64,000 bases of DNA from Streptomyces yatensis (GCF_018069625.1 NZ_CP072941.1:4960001-5024000), one strand, 5' to 3'; numbered from the stretch's first letter, positions 36,326 through 49,883 are shown. Notes: generated from the sequence alone by a model not told the origin. A program made the numbers and translations.

Positions 36326-36472
36326 TCAATCCCCCCGATGCCAGAAGACCGAGACCACCGGCCCCACGATCTGCGCCCCGGCCGCGAGCCGCGCCGTCAC
36401 CACCGACCCCGCGAGCCCTTCTGCTTCCTCGCGGCTCTCCGTCGCCGTCGCCACCTGAAGGAAATCAGTCAT
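36326..36472 (-). pseudogene. cutA: Truncated cutA (divalent-cation tolerance protein)
   Basis: A 48-codon frame reading MTDFLQVATATESREEAEGL then AGSVVTARLAAGAQIVGPVV and SVFWHRGD before TGA. This is the N-terminal half of CutA (about 105 residues normally); the conserved second half with the E-E-W and HHPW motifs is missing. The DNA after the break is the tail of the VOC gene. I searched the nearby 1.4 kb by eye and did not find the missing half. The protein could not form the CutA trimer, so it is called a remnant. Confidence 0.8.
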
Positions 36473-36546
36473 AGCGCGAGCGTAGCCCCGAGCCCGAAAC
36501 CGTCGGTGCCCGCCAGAGTTGAGGAAGGCCGCCGCTTCGGCGGAGT

Positions 36547-37728
36547 ATGGGCGCCATGGGACGACCGCCGCTCAATCGCCGACTGGCCGCCTTCGGGACC
36601 ACGATCTTCGCCGAGATGTCCGCCCTCGCCGTGCGCACCGGCGCGATCAATCTGGGGCAGGGTTTTCCGGACACCGACGGGCCCGAGGAGGTGCGCGAGG
36701 CCGCCGTACGGGCGCTGCGGGACGGGCGGGGCAATCAGTATCCGCCCGGGCCGGGAGTGCCGGAGCTGCGTACCGCCGTCGCCGAGCACCAGCGGCGCTG
36801 GTACGGGCTGGGCTTCGATCCCGATAGCGAGGTGCTGATCACCGCGGGCGCCACCGAGGCCATCGCGGCGTCGCTGCTGGCGCTGGTGGAGCCGGGGGAC
36901 GAGGTGGTCGCGCTGGAGCCGTACTACGACTCGTACGCCGCCTGCATCGCCATGGCGGGCGGGGTCCGCGTCCCGGTCACCCTCCGCCCGGACGGGGACA
37001 CCTTCCGGCTGGATCTGGACGAGCTGCGGGCCGCCGTCACCGACCGCACCCGGCTCATCCTGCTCAACACCCCGCACAACCCCACCGGCACCGTGCTCAC
37101 CCACGATGAGCTGGCCGCGGTCGCCGAGCTCGCCGTCGAGCGCGATCTGCTGGTGGTCACCGACGAGGTCTACGAGCATCTCGTCTTCGGCACCGCGCAC
37201 ACCCCGCTCGTCTCGTTCCCGGGGATGCGCGAGCGGACCGTCACCATCAGCAGTAGTGGCAAGACCTTTTCGTTCACCGGCTGGAAGGTCGGCTGGGTGA
37301 CCGGCGCTCCCGAGCTGGTCACGGCGGTGCGCTCGGCCAAGCAGTACCTCACTTACGTCTCGGCGGGGCCCTTCCAGTACGCGGTCGCCGAGGCGCTGCG
37401 CCTGCCCGACGCCTATTTCCACGGCATCCGCGAGGATCTCCGCGCCAAGCGCGATCTGCTGGCCGATGGCCTGACCGACGCGGGCTTCCAGGTCTTCCGC
37501 CCCTCGGGCACGTACTTCATCACCACCGACATCCGGCCGCTCGGCGAGACCGACGGCTTCGCCTTCTGCCGTTCCCTCCCCGAGCGCTGCGGGGTGGTCG
37601 CCGTCCCCAACGCGGTCTTCTACGACCACCAGGACCAGGGCTCGCCGTTCGTCCGCTTCGCCTTCTGCAAGCGCGATGAGGTCCTTACGGACGCCGTCGC
37701 CCGCCTGAAGACGCTCGGCGCCGGCTGA
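36547..37728 (+). CDS. Class I/II pyridoxal-phosphate aminotransferase
   Basis: A 393-residue fold-type-I aminotransferase. Motifs: INLGQGFPDTDGPEEV, GATEAIAASLLALVEPGDEV, NTPHNPTGTVL (Asn contacting PLP), VVTDEVYEHLVF (Asp, Tyr), ISSSGKTFSFTGWKVGW with the PLP lysine, and FVRFAFCKR with the carboxylate-binding Arg. It belongs to the kynurenine/methionine/N-succinyl-DAP aminotransferase cluster; a role in kynurenine turnover is conceivable given the kyn operon in this window, but that operon is 13 kb away. The second ATG (36556) could be the start. Confidence 0.92.
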   Translation: MGAMGRPPLNRRLAAFGTTIFAEMSALAVRTGAINLGQGFPDTDGPEEVREAAVRALRDGRGNQYPPGPGVPELRTAVAEHQRRWYGLGFDPDSEVLITAGATEAIAASLLALVEPGDEVVALEPYYDSYAACIAMAGGVRVPVTLRPDGDTFRLDLDELRAAVTDRTRLILLNTPHNPTGTVLTHDELAAVAELAVERDLLVVTDEVYEHLVFGTAHTPLVSFPGMRERTVTISSSGKTFSFTGWKVGWVTGAPELVTAVRSAKQYLTYVSAGPFQYAVAEALRLPDAYFHGIREDLRAKRDLLADGLTDAGFQVFRPSGTYFITTDIRPLGETDGFAFCRSLPERCGVVAVPNAVFYDHQDQGSPFVRFAFCKRDEVLTDAVARLKTLGAG

Positions 37729-37795
37729 CGCGGCGGGCTCCGGCTGACGCGGCGGGCTCCGGCTGACGGGACGGCACCGGCTGACGCGGCGCCTC
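37721..37795. repeat. 18-19-bp tandem copies of the aminotransferase tail
   Basis: CCGGCTGACGCGGCGGGCT begins at 37721 (it spans the stop TGA) and again at 37740, 37759 (diverged) and 37777. Each keeps GGCTGA, so the stop codon is inside the unit. A second direct repeat (CACCCGGGTAGGCCCGGTAA, twice, about 30 bp apart) follows up to 37860. Confidence 0.8.
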
Positions 37796-37984
37796 CGGTC
37801 ACCCGGGTAGGCCCGGTAAGTCCCCGGATCACCCGGGCAGGCCCGGTAAGTCCCCCGGATGGGCCTTCCGGGTCGCGGGCGTCCGCGGTTCGGCGGATGG
37901 TCGGTGTTGTCCGCCGGGCCCCCTGGTCCGTCCCCTCCCGGGGGCTCGGCGCATGTCCATCGGGTGCCCGTACCGGAGGTTTCC

Positions 37985-39172
37985 GTGTCCGCCGACACCA
38001 CCGCGTCCACCCGGGCCCCGGAACCCCCAGGACCACCGGCCGCACGGCGGGGCGTGCGGGCGTCGCTGGGGCGGGCGTGGCTCGCGCTGGCGGTGTACGC
38101 GACGGTGCGGGCGGCCGGGATCGGGTGCGTGGCGGTGGGGGCCTGGCGGACCGGGAAGCATCCGCGGACGCAGCTCGGGCACTACTGGGACAGCCTCTGG
38201 TACGTGGGCATCGCCCAGCACGGCTACGGCACCAGCCGGCCCTCCGTCACCCACCCCGGCCTGGCCTTCAGCGATCTCGCGTTCTTCCCGCTCTACCCGG
38301 CGCTGATCAGGGGCGTCACGAGTGTCGTGCCACTGAGCGCGGTGACGGCGGGGCTGCTGACCACCTGGGTCACGGCCGGGCTGGCGGCCTGGGGCATCCA
38401 CGCGGTCGGGGAGCGGCTGTACGGGCGGCGGGTGGCCCTGATGCTGGTGGCGCTGTGGGGGCTGCTGCCGCATGCGGTCGTGGAGTCCATGGGGTACACG
38501 GAGTCGCTGCTGACGGCGCTGGCGGCCTGGTCGCTGTACGCGTTGCTGACCCGGCGCTGGCTGTGGGCCGGGGCGCTCGCCCTGTGCGCGGGGGCCACGC
38601 GGCCCAACGGGATCGCGGTCGCGGCGGCGGTGTGCGCGTACGCGGCCGCCGAGGTCTGGCGGCGCCGTGGGCGTACGTCCTGGCGGGTGTGGGCGGGCGC
38701 GGCGCTGTCACCGCTGGGCTGGCTCGGCTACATCGGCTGGGTGGGGGTGCGGCGCGGCACCTGGCGCGGCTATCTGGACGTCCAGGACCGCTGGGGCACC
38801 TCGTTCGATCTCGGTGCGAGCGGCTTCCGCAGCGCCCGCGGCCTGATCATGGGGAACGGCTCACTGCCGCATTACATGTCGCTGATCGTCATCGGCGCCT
38901 CGCTGATCTCGCTGATCCTGCTCGCGCTGCGCCCGCCGCCGCTGCCGCTGGTCGTCTACACCCTGGTCCTGGTGGCCATCGCGCTCACCGGCTCGAACTA
39001 CTTCGCGTCCAAGCCGCGCTTTCTGCTGCCCGCCTTCCCGCTGCTGTTCCCGGCGGCGCTGGCGATGGCAAGAGCCCGGCCCCGCACCGCCGTCCTGGTG
39101 GGCGGGGCGCTGGCCGGGCTCTCCTGTCTCTATGGGGCGTATCTGCTGACCGTGGCGCGCAGCCCGGCCTGA
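37985..39172 (+). CDS. Integral membrane mannosyltransferase-like protein (PIG-V type)
   Basis: A 395-residue protein with about nine hydrophobic helices. The luminal-type acid motif WDSLWYVGIAQHGYG after the first helix (D and W conserved in GT-C transferases), FFPLYPALIRGV and YTESLLTALAAWSLYALLTRRWLWAGALALCAGATRPNG match the GPI-mannosyltransferase PIG-V-like group found in actinomycetes. It should transfer a polyprenyl-phosphate sugar outside the membrane; acceptor unknown. GTG start at 37985 has CGGAGG 6 bases upstream. Confidence 0.85.
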   Translation: MSADTTASTRAPEPPGPPAARRGVRASLGRAWLALAVYATVRAAGIGCVAVGAWRTGKHPRTQLGHYWDSLWYVGIAQHGYGTSRPSVTHPGLAFSDLAFFPLYPALIRGVTSVVPLSAVTAGLLTTWVTAGLAAWGIHAVGERLYGRRVALMLVALWGLLPHAVVESMGYTESLLTALAAWSLYALLTRRWLWAGALALCAGATRPNGIAVAAAVCAYAAAEVWRRRGRTSWRVWAGAALSPLGWLGYIGWVGVRRGTWRGYLDVQDRWGTSFDLGASGFRSARGLIMGNGSLPHYMSLIVIGASLISLILLALRPPPLPLVVYTLVLVAIALTGSNYFASKPRFLLPAFPLLFPAALAMARARPRTAVLVGGALAGLSCLYGAYLLTVARSPA

Positions 39173-39214
39173 CCGAGATCCGGGCGGCCCGGGGCTTGCG
39201 CCACGGCTCCCGGC

Positions 39215-39757
39215 TCAGGCCTGGCCGTCGCCGTCGTCCGGCTTGTCGTCGCCGTCGGACTCGATGTCGGCCTCCAGACCGAGCTGTTCGACCAGCCAGC
39301 GGTCGAACTCGATCGAAGCCCGCACCCAGCTGACCGTGCTGGATACGAAGTGCTCAAGGCTGACGCCGGTGCCGATCAGCATCTGCGCCTCGCCGATCAA
39401 CCGGACCGTGCCGTCGTCATTGGTGTGGGTGTAGACCTTCGGCCACAACGTGCGGCGGTTCCAGTCGTCGATCGCCTCGAGCAGCCGCGGCTTCTCGTCG
39501 ATGCCATGCGGCCGGTCGTAGAACGTACGGACGGAGAAGACCTGCTGCTCCTCCTCCCCGCGGAACATGAAATAGGTGCGGAACTGCTCCCACGGCGCGG
39601 CGAGGTCCCCCTCCTCGTCGACGACGTACTTCAGCTCCATCTGCTCCAGCAGCTGCTTGACCAGATCCTGGTCGGGCAGCACGGGGCCGCTCGGACCCGT
39701 CGGTTCGGGCTCGGGCTGACCCCCGAAATTCGGAATCGAGGACGGGTCGATGCTCAC
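39215..39757 (-). CDS. YbjN domain-containing protein
   Basis: A 180-residue soluble protein with one YbjN (type-III-chaperone-like) domain: YFMFRGEEEQQVFSVRTFYDRP, RLLEAIDDWNRRTLWPKVYTHTNDDGTVRLIGEAQML, VSLEHFVSSTVSWVRASIEFDRWLVEQLG. The acidic C-terminus ends SDGDDKPDDGDGQA. These proteins are thought to be chaperone-like; in this place, directly downstream of clpB in the same direction, a proteostasis link is possible. GTG start with GAAGGG upstream. Confidence 0.85.
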   Translation of the reverse strand: MSIDPSSIPNFGGQPEPEPTGPSGPVLPDQDLVKQLLEQMELKYVVDEEGDLAAPWEQFRTYFMFRGEEEQQVFSVRTFYDRPHGIDEKPRLLEAIDDWNRRTLWPKVYTHTNDDGTVRLIGEAQMLIGTGVSLEHFVSSTVSWVRASIEFDRWLVEQLGLEADIESDGDDKPDDGDGQA

Positions 39758-39910
39758 CGTGGATTTCCCTTCGTATGGAATACCGCCATCCTCCCTCACA
39801 CCCGCCCCCGCCGTGCAACCCCGGCCGTACATTGCCCGATCCGGCCGAACGAGGACCGGCCGGACCTATTGCCGGGACGTGCCCGGGACGTGCCCGGGAG
39901 GCGCCGGAAA

Positions 39911-42502
<2,592 letters not shown>

Positions 42503-42560
42503 GTCCCTGTGCTCCTCCTCGCTGCGGTCTTCCCATCCTGCCCTACCCAACCTCCGCAAA

Positions 42561-42581
42561 GTTGAGTCTATTCCACTCAAC
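42561..42581 (-). promoter_or_regulatory. HAIR operator of clpB (HspR-binding)
   Basis: GTTGAGT-N7-ACTCAAC, matching the HAIR consensus CTTGAGT-N7-ACTCAAG except for the outer pair, about 60 bases upstream of clpB. HspR, encoded 3.3 kb away in this window, is the known repressor of HAIR promoters; heat titrates DnaK away and relieves repression. Confidence 0.9.
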
Positions 42582-42639
42582 CTCGCTCACGCCACTCCCC
42601 TGGCCTGAGGTTCCGGGCCCTGTCTGTAGGTTCTGGGCC

Positions 42640-43044
42640 ATGGCTGTCGATCCCCGCAACCCCGATCCCGGGTACCTCCATTTCTGGCGCGAACGCCATC
42701 TGTGCACCCTGACCACCCCACGCCCGGACGGCACCCCGCACGTCGTCCCGGTCGGCGTCACCTACGACCCCGAGGCCGGGCTCGCCCGCGTCATCGCGAA
42801 CCGCCACAGCCGTAAGGTCGCCCATGTCCGGGCGGCGGGCGAGGGCGGGGCGCGGGTCGCGGTCTGCCAGATGGCGGGCAAGCGGTGGGCCACGCTGGAG
42901 GGGCTCGCGGTCGTACGCGAGGACCCCGAGCTGATCGCGGAGGCGGTGCGCCGCTACGCCGAGCGCTACGAGCGCACCCCGCGCCCCAACCCCGACCGCG
43001 TCCTGATCGAGATCACCCTCACCCGCGCCATGGGCAAGAGCTGA
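42640..43044 (+). CDS. PPOX-class, probably F420-dependent, flavin/deazaflavin oxidoreductase-fold protein
   Basis: 134 residues forming a split-barrel domain: DPRNPDPGYLHFWRERHLCTLTTPRPDGTPHVVPVGVTYD, then ANRHSRKVAHVRA, VAVCQMAGKRWATLEGLAVVRED. The pattern TLTTxRxDGTPHVVPVG is typical of TIGR03618-type actinomycete proteins that bind F420 or FMN. The upstream region shares the clpB HAIR element, so both may be heat-responsive. The ATG at 42640 is the start; a frame extension upstream runs through the HAIR and is rejected. Its last ten codons, stop included, are repeated downstream. Confidence 0.85.
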   Translation: MAVDPRNPDPGYLHFWRERHLCTLTTPRPDGTPHVVPVGVTYDPEAGLARVIANRHSRKVAHVRAAGEGGARVAVCQMAGKRWATLEGLAVVREDPELIAEAVRRYAERYERTPRPNPDRVLIEITLTRAMGKS

Positions 43045-43218
43045 GGCCTCACCGGCGCCCTGGGCAAGAGCTGAGGCCTCACCCGCGCCCTGGGCAAGAG
43101 CTGAGGCCTCACCCGCCCCATGGGCAAGAGCTGAGACCTCACCCGCGCCCTGGGCAAGAGCTGAGGCCGCGCCCTGGGCAAGGGCCGAGACCGCGCCATG
43201 CGCAACACCTGAGACCGC
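43021..43218. repeat. Five 30-bp copies of the PPOX gene tail, then 24-bp variants
   Basis: Units start at 43021, 43051, 43081, 43111 and 43141, each of the form ACCCGCGCCCTGGGCAAGAG followed by CTGAGGCCTC; the first is the true gene end (TRAMGKS and stop). All keep the reading frame and the TGA. After 43171 the unit shortens to 24 bp and decays. Confidence 0.9.
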
Positions 43219-43249
43219 GCCATGCCCAAGAGCTGAGCCCCGGGCCGGC

Positions 43250-44863
43250 TCACTCCTCGTCCTCCTCCTCCCGGTGGCCGGCCCCCGCCCAGGGGTGGCG
43301 CAGCCGGATCCAGACGTCGCGGGCGTGCCGCCCGGCCTCCGTACGGCTCTCGGCCACCGCCGTACGTGCCTCCTCCTCGGTCTCCACCATGGGCCCCGAA
43401 CCGCGCAGCGGCTTCCCCGCCGTCTCGTGCAGGAACAGCGTGGCGATCAGCCCGATCACCCCCGCCGCCATCAGGTAGAAGGCGGGCACCAGCGTGTTGT
43501 GCGTGGTGGCCACCAGCCACGAGGCCAGCAGCGGCGTCGTCCCGCCGAACAGCGACACGGAGAGGTTGTACGAGATCGACAGCGCGCCGTAGCGCAGCCG
43601 GGTCGGGAACAGCGCCGGAAGCGTGGCGGCGCTCGTCCCCGCGAAGGTGACCAGCATCGCGCCCAGGATCAGACAGCCGATCGCGGGCATCAGCACGCCG
43701 CCCGCCCGGATCAGCAGGACCGCCGGAATGGCCAGCGCCACCAGGCCCAGACTGCCGAACAGGAACAGCGGCCGCCGCCCCCAGCGGTCCGAACCGCGCC
43801 CGACCACCGTGATCGCCAGCACCACGAACAGCATGGTGCCCAGCACCAGCACCTGGGCCGTGGTGGCGTCCTGACCGAGCGTGGAGGTCATGTACGTCGG
43901 CAGATACGACGTCACCATGTAGTTGGTGACGTTGTACAGCAGCACCAGGCCCATGCAGATCAGCATCGCCTCCCAGTGCCGGGTGAAGATCTCCTTCAGC
44001 CGCCCCCGTCCGGACTGGCGGGCCTCCTCGATCGGCACCGTGTCGCCGTGTGCCTCCGCCGCCTCCGCCGCCTCGGCCGCCCGCTCGGCCTCCTGCTGGA
44101 ACGCCGGGGTCTCCTCCAGCCGCAGCCGCATATACAGACCGATCAGCCCCAGCGGTCCCGCCACCAGGAACGGCACCCGCCAGCCCCAGTCCACCATCCC
44201 GGTCTCACCGATCGTGGCGGTGAGCACGGTGACCAGGCCGGAGCCCAGCGAATACCCGATGAAGGTGCCGAAGTCGAGCCAGCTGCCGAGGAAGCCACGG
44301 CGCTGATCGGGCGCGAACTCGGCGATGTAGGTGGTCGCCCCCGCGTACTCGCCGCCGGTCGAGAAGCCCTGCACCACGCGGCAGGCCAGGAGCAGCAGCG
44401 GGGCGGCGAAGCCGATCTCGGAATAGCCGGGCAGCAGGCCCACCCCGAAGGTGCCGACCGCCATCATGATCATGGTGGTGGACAGCACCCGCCGCCGCCC
44501 GATCCGGTCGCCCAGCGGCCCGAACACCAGCCCGCCCAGCGGCCGCACCAGGAATGCCACGGCGAAGGTGGCGAACGTGGAGACCACCTGGGTGGCGGGG
44601 TCGTCGGCGGGGAAGAAGACCCTGCCGAGGGTGACCGCCACATAGGCGTAGACACCGAAGTCGAACCACTCCATGGTGTTGCCGACCGCGGTCGCCGCGA
44701 CCGCACGGCGCATCCCGGGCTTGTCGACGACGGTGACTTCCTCGATGGCCAGCGGTTCCTTGCGGCGGCGCAGCAGGGTCCTGATCAGCTGGTCGGTACG
44801 GGCACTGCGGTGCGGCCACCCTCCGCCGCGGGGTCCACGCGGTGGTGTCCGACCGGTACTCAT
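43250..44863 (-). CDS. MHS-family proton symporter (ProP/KgtP-like MFS)
   Basis: A 537-residue MFS protein with about 12 helices. The first helix has TAVGNTMEWFDFGVYAYVAVTLGRVFFP, the metabolite:H+ symporter signature, with FGPLGDRIGRRRVLSTTMIMMAVGTFGVGLLP (motif A) and GEYAGATTYIAEFAPDQRRGFLGSWLDFGTFIGY in the fifth helix region. Members import proline, betaine, citrate or alpha-ketoglutarate; the solute is not evident. A cytosolic loop is rich in EAERAAEAAEAAEAHG. The ATG at 44863 is preceded by GGGGACGAG. The C-terminus ends in EEEDEE. Confidence 0.92.
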   Translation of the reverse strand: MSTGRTPPRGPRGGGWPHRSARTDQLIRTLLRRRKEPLAIEEVTVVDKPGMRRAVAATAVGNTMEWFDFGVYAYVAVTLGRVFFPADDPATQVVSTFATFAVAFLVRPLGGLVFGPLGDRIGRRRVLSTTMIMMAVGTFGVGLLPGYSEIGFAAPLLLLACRVVQGFSTGGEYAGATTYIAEFAPDQRRGFLGSWLDFGTFIGYSLGSGLVTVLTATIGETGMVDWGWRVPFLVAGPLGLIGLYMRLRLEETPAFQQEAERAAEAAEAAEAHGDTVPIEEARQSGRGRLKEIFTRHWEAMLICMGLVLLYNVTNYMVTSYLPTYMTSTLGQDATTAQVLVLGTMLFVVLAITVVGRGSDRWGRRPLFLFGSLGLVALAIPAVLLIRAGGVLMPAIGCLILGAMLVTFAGTSAATLPALFPTRLRYGALSISYNLSVSLFGGTTPLLASWLVATTHNTLVPAFYLMAAGVIGLIATLFLHETAGKPLRGSGPMVETEEEARTAVAESRTEAGRHARDVWIRLRHPWAGAGHREEEDEE

Positions 44864-44918
44864 TCTCGTCCCCTGCCGACGGCTGAACCGCTGTAAGGCG
44901 CCGCTCCCGGCCCCCGCC

Positions 44919-45290
44919 TCAGGCGCCGGCCTCACTCGACTTCGCGTACGTCAACGCCATCTGCCCGGCGACGTCGTACACCACGACCTGCTCGTCGCCG
45001 ACGACCCACGCGTCATGGCCGGGCGCCACCACATACACATCCCCGGGGCCGAGCTCGGCCTCCGCGCCATCGGCCGTGCGCAGCCGCATCCGGCCCTGGA
45101 CCACGACCCCGCTGTGGTGGACCTCGCACAGATCGGTCCCCACGATCGGCCGCACCGACTCCCGCCAGCGCCATCCGGGCTCGAAGGTGCCCACGGCGAA
45201 ATCCAGCCCGGTCAGATGCAGGGCTTCGATATGGCCTCCGGGAAAGTCACGCCGCTCATCCGGCTTCTCGATCGTCTTGACTTCCACCAT
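44919..45290 (-). CDS. Cupin-domain protein
   Basis: A 123-residue single-cupin protein. The two cupin motifs are degenerate: FEPGWRWRESVRPIVGTDLCEVHHSGVVVQGRMRL and LGPGDVYVVAPGHDAWVVGDE. The HH pair and the later H fit weak metal binding. Starts MVEVKTIEKPDERRDFPGGHIEAL; ATG preceded by GGAGG at 8 bases. It lies between hspR and the MHS gene, separated from hspR by a hairpin. Likely a small-molecule binder or regulator; function unknown. Confidence 0.85.
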   Translation of the reverse strand: MVEVKTIEKPDERRDFPGGHIEALHLTGLDFAVGTFEPGWRWRESVRPIVGTDLCEVHHSGVVVQGRMRLRTADGAEAELGPGDVYVVAPGHDAWVVGDEQVVVYDVAGQMALTYAKSSEAGA

Positions 45291-45395
45291 GGCGATACCT
45301 CCTCCCATATCTCCATGGTGCGCCCGGGTCGCCCCATCGGCGCGCCCGGCCCAGAGCCCACCGGGCGGGCAGGGGGCGGTCGCCGGGCACGCGAA

Positions 45396-45429
45396 AGGCC
45401 CGGTGGCCGTGGGGACGGTCACCGGGCCT
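45396..45429 (-). terminator. Hairpin terminator of the dnaK-hspR operon
   Basis: AGGCCCGGTG and its complement, extendable through a GCCGT/ACGGT inner pair, in the gap after hspR and before the cupin gene. Confidence 0.7.
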
Positions 45430-45443
45430 GCGATCAGCGGCGC

Positions 45444-45494
45444 GCCGGGCAGCCGGGCGCTACTCCGGGCCGGGCAGCCGGGCGCTACTCCGGG
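45444..45494. repeat. 25-bp duplication of the hspR gene end
   Basis: The unit GGGCAGCCGGGCGCTACTCC occurs twice with a 25-bp period; the copy at 45486 includes CTA, the hspR stop codon on the minus strand, and the other copy carries the same CTA at 45460. Confidence 0.85.
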
Positions 45495-45964
45495 CGCTTG
45501 GGGCGCCAGACCACCAGGGCGCTGCTCTGCTGGACGTCCTGGTAGCGGACCAGGTCGCGGCGGTAGGAGGCGTGGACCTGGGCCTCGCGCTGCTGCATGG
45601 CGGTCGCGGCGCCCTCGACCGCGGCCTGGAGCTCGGCGACACGGGACTGGAGAGCCGCGACCTGGTTCTCCAGTTCGATGATGCGCTTGATCCCGGCGAG
45701 GTTGATGCCCTCGTCCTGGGACAGCTGCTGGACCTGGCGGAGCAGCTGGATGTCGCGCGCGGAGTACCGCCGGCCACGGCCGGCGGTGCGGTCGGGGGAA
45801 ACCAGGCCGAGGCGATCGTACTGACGCAGGGTCTGCGGGTGCAGTCCGGAGAGCTGAGCCGCCACCGAGATGACGTACACCGGCGAATCCTCGGTCAGCT
45901 CATAAGGGTTACGGGGCCGGCCGGCGCCCCTGCCTCCGATGCCTCCTCGGCCGTGCGACTCCAT
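45485..45964 (-). CDS. hspR: Heat-shock repressor HspR (MerR family)
   Basis: A 159-residue repressor of dnaK and clpB. MerR-type winged helix: VYVISVAAQLSGLHPQTLRQYDRLGLVSPDRTAGRGRRYSARDIQLLRQVQQLSQDEGINLAGIKRIIELE, then a coiled coil (about 95-140) and a C-terminus ending VWRPKRPE. It binds HAIR sites; in Streptomyces DnaK acts as co-repressor. The ATG at 45964 has GGGAG 10 bases upstream; the earlier GTG overlaps the dnaJ stop and is too close to that site. Last gene of the dnaK-grpE-dnaJ-hspR operon. Confidence 0.97.
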   Translation of the reverse strand: MESHGRGGIGGRGAGRPRNPYELTEDSPVYVISVAAQLSGLHPQTLRQYDRLGLVSPDRTAGRGRRYSARDIQLLRQVQQLSQDEGINLAGIKRIIELENQVAALQSRVAELQAAVEGAATAMQQREAQVHASYRRDLVRYQDVQQSSALVVWRPKRPE

Positions 45965-45969
45965 TGGGG

Positions 45970-47154
45970 TCACGCTCCCTTCGCGGCCTTGAACAGCTCC
46001 GCCCGTGGGTCCTCTCCCACGGTCGCCTCGCGATACGACTCCAGCGCGTCCCGCGCCGTGTCACTCAGCTCCTGCGGCACCGTGACCTCGACGGTGACCA
46101 GCAGATCTCCACGCGTGCCGTCCTTACGGACCGCGCCCTTGCCACGGGCGCGCATCGTGCGTCCGTTGGGCGTGCCGGGCGGCAGCTTCAGGGTGACCGG
46201 CGGGCCACCCAGGGTCGGGACCTTGATCTCGCCGCCGAGCGCGGCCTCCGGAAGGGTGACGGGCACGGTGACGGTCAGGTTGTCGCCCTTACGGCCGAAG
46301 ACCGGATGCGCGTCCACGTGCACGACCACATACAGATCGCCGGCCGGGCCGCCGGTCTCGCCCGGGGCGCCCTTGCCGCGCAGCCGGATCCGCTGGCTGT
46401 CGCTGACGCCCGCGGGGATCCGGACCTGCATGGTGCGGGCGGAACGGGCCCGTCCGCTGCCCTTGCAGGTCTCGCACGGGTTCTGAGCGATCAGGCCGCG
46501 GCCGCGGCACTCCACACACGGGTCGGTGAGCGAGAAGCCGCCCCCGCCGCCCCGGCTGACCTGGCCGGTGCCGACACAGGTCGGGCAGACCCGCGGGGTG
46601 CCGTCCCGGTCGCCGGTGCCCGAGCACGCCTTGCACGGGGCCTGGCTGGACATCCGCAGCGGGACCGTGGCCCCCTCGACGGCCTCGGTGAAGCTCAGCG
46701 TCACCTCGGACTCGATGTCCTGGCCCCGGCGCGGCTGGGCGCGGGTGGCGCCGCCGCGGCCGAACAGCCCGCCGAAGACATCCCCGAGCCCGCCGCCGAA
46801 GCCGCCGGCGCCACCGGCACCGCCGCCGCCCTGGGCGCCGCCGAAGAGGTCGCCCAGGTCGAAGTTGAAGCTCCCGGTGCCGCCCGGACCGCCGGGACCG
46901 GGGCGGAAGCCGCCGTTCCCGAAGAGCGAGCGGGCCTCGTCGTACTCCTTGCGCCGCTTGGGGTCGCCGAGGATGTCATTGGCCTCGGAGATCTCCTTGA
47001 AGCGGTCCTCGGCCTTGGCGTCGCCCTTGTTGGCGTCCGGGTGGTACTCGCGGGCGAGCTTCCGGTACGCCTTCTTGATCTCCGCCTCGGTCGCGTCCTT
47101 GGGGACGCCGAGGACTTTGTAGTAGTCCTTCTCCACGAAGTCCTTGGTGCTCAT
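45970..47154 (-). CDS. dnaJ: Chaperone DnaJ (type I J-protein)
   Basis: 394-residue co-chaperone that delivers substrates to DnaK and stimulates its ATPase. J domain with YHPDANKG (HPD), G/F-rich region (about 80-130), four zinc-finger repeats CKACSGTG, CPTCVGTG, CVECRGRG, CETCKGSG binding two zincs, and C-terminal domains with GDLYVVVHVDAHPVFGRKGDNL. Start ATG has GGAGGG 12 bases upstream. 45 bases after grpE, same operon. Confidence 0.98.
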   Translation of the reverse strand: MSTKDFVEKDYYKVLGVPKDATEAEIKKAYRKLAREYHPDANKGDAKAEDRFKEISEANDILGDPKRRKEYDEARSLFGNGGFRPGPGGPGGTGSFNFDLGDLFGGAQGGGGAGGAGGFGGGLGDVFGGLFGRGGATRAQPRRGQDIESEVTLSFTEAVEGATVPLRMSSQAPCKACSGTGDRDGTPRVCPTCVGTGQVSRGGGGGFSLTDPCVECRGRGLIAQNPCETCKGSGRARSARTMQVRIPAGVSDSQRIRLRGKGAPGETGGPAGDLYVVVHVDAHPVFGRKGDNLTVTVPVTLPEAALGGEIKVPTLGGPPVTLKLPPGTPNGRTMRARGKGAVRKDGTRGDLLVTVEVTVPQELSDTARDALESYREATVGEDPRAELFKAAKGA

Positions 47155-47199
47155 CCTCGACGTCCCTCCTCTCCTGCTGCTCCCGCGATCACCGTCACG

Positions 47200-49748
<2,549 letters not shown>

Positions 49749-49755
49749 CTACAGC

Positions 49756-49829
49756 ATTGAGTGGAACAGGCTCAAGCGTGCATCAGCCCGATCGTCGCTG
49801 TCAACAGACCTGAGTCGCCCGGGCTCAAG
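49756..49829 (-). promoter_or_regulatory. Two HAIR operators upstream of dnaK
   Basis: ATTGAGT-N7-GCTCAAG at 49756-49776 and CCTGAGT-N7-GCTCAAG at 49809-49829, each 7-base arms with a 7-base spacer, differing from consensus by one to two bases. They are 53 bases apart (five helical turns), on the same face of the DNA. A TTGACA (minus strand, 49804-49799) between them could be a -35 box. The nearer site is 23 bases before the ATG. Confidence 0.88.
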
Positions 49830-49883
49830 TTTTATATGAGGCTTATGCCCAACCAAGCGTGGAAGAGGTGGAGGAGGGGCCAA

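Noticed and set aside
36547..37728. Aminotransferase as a fourth kyn-pathway gene
   Set aside because: The family includes kynurenine aminotransferases, but the gene is 13 kb from the kyn operon and specificity cannot be read from motifs.
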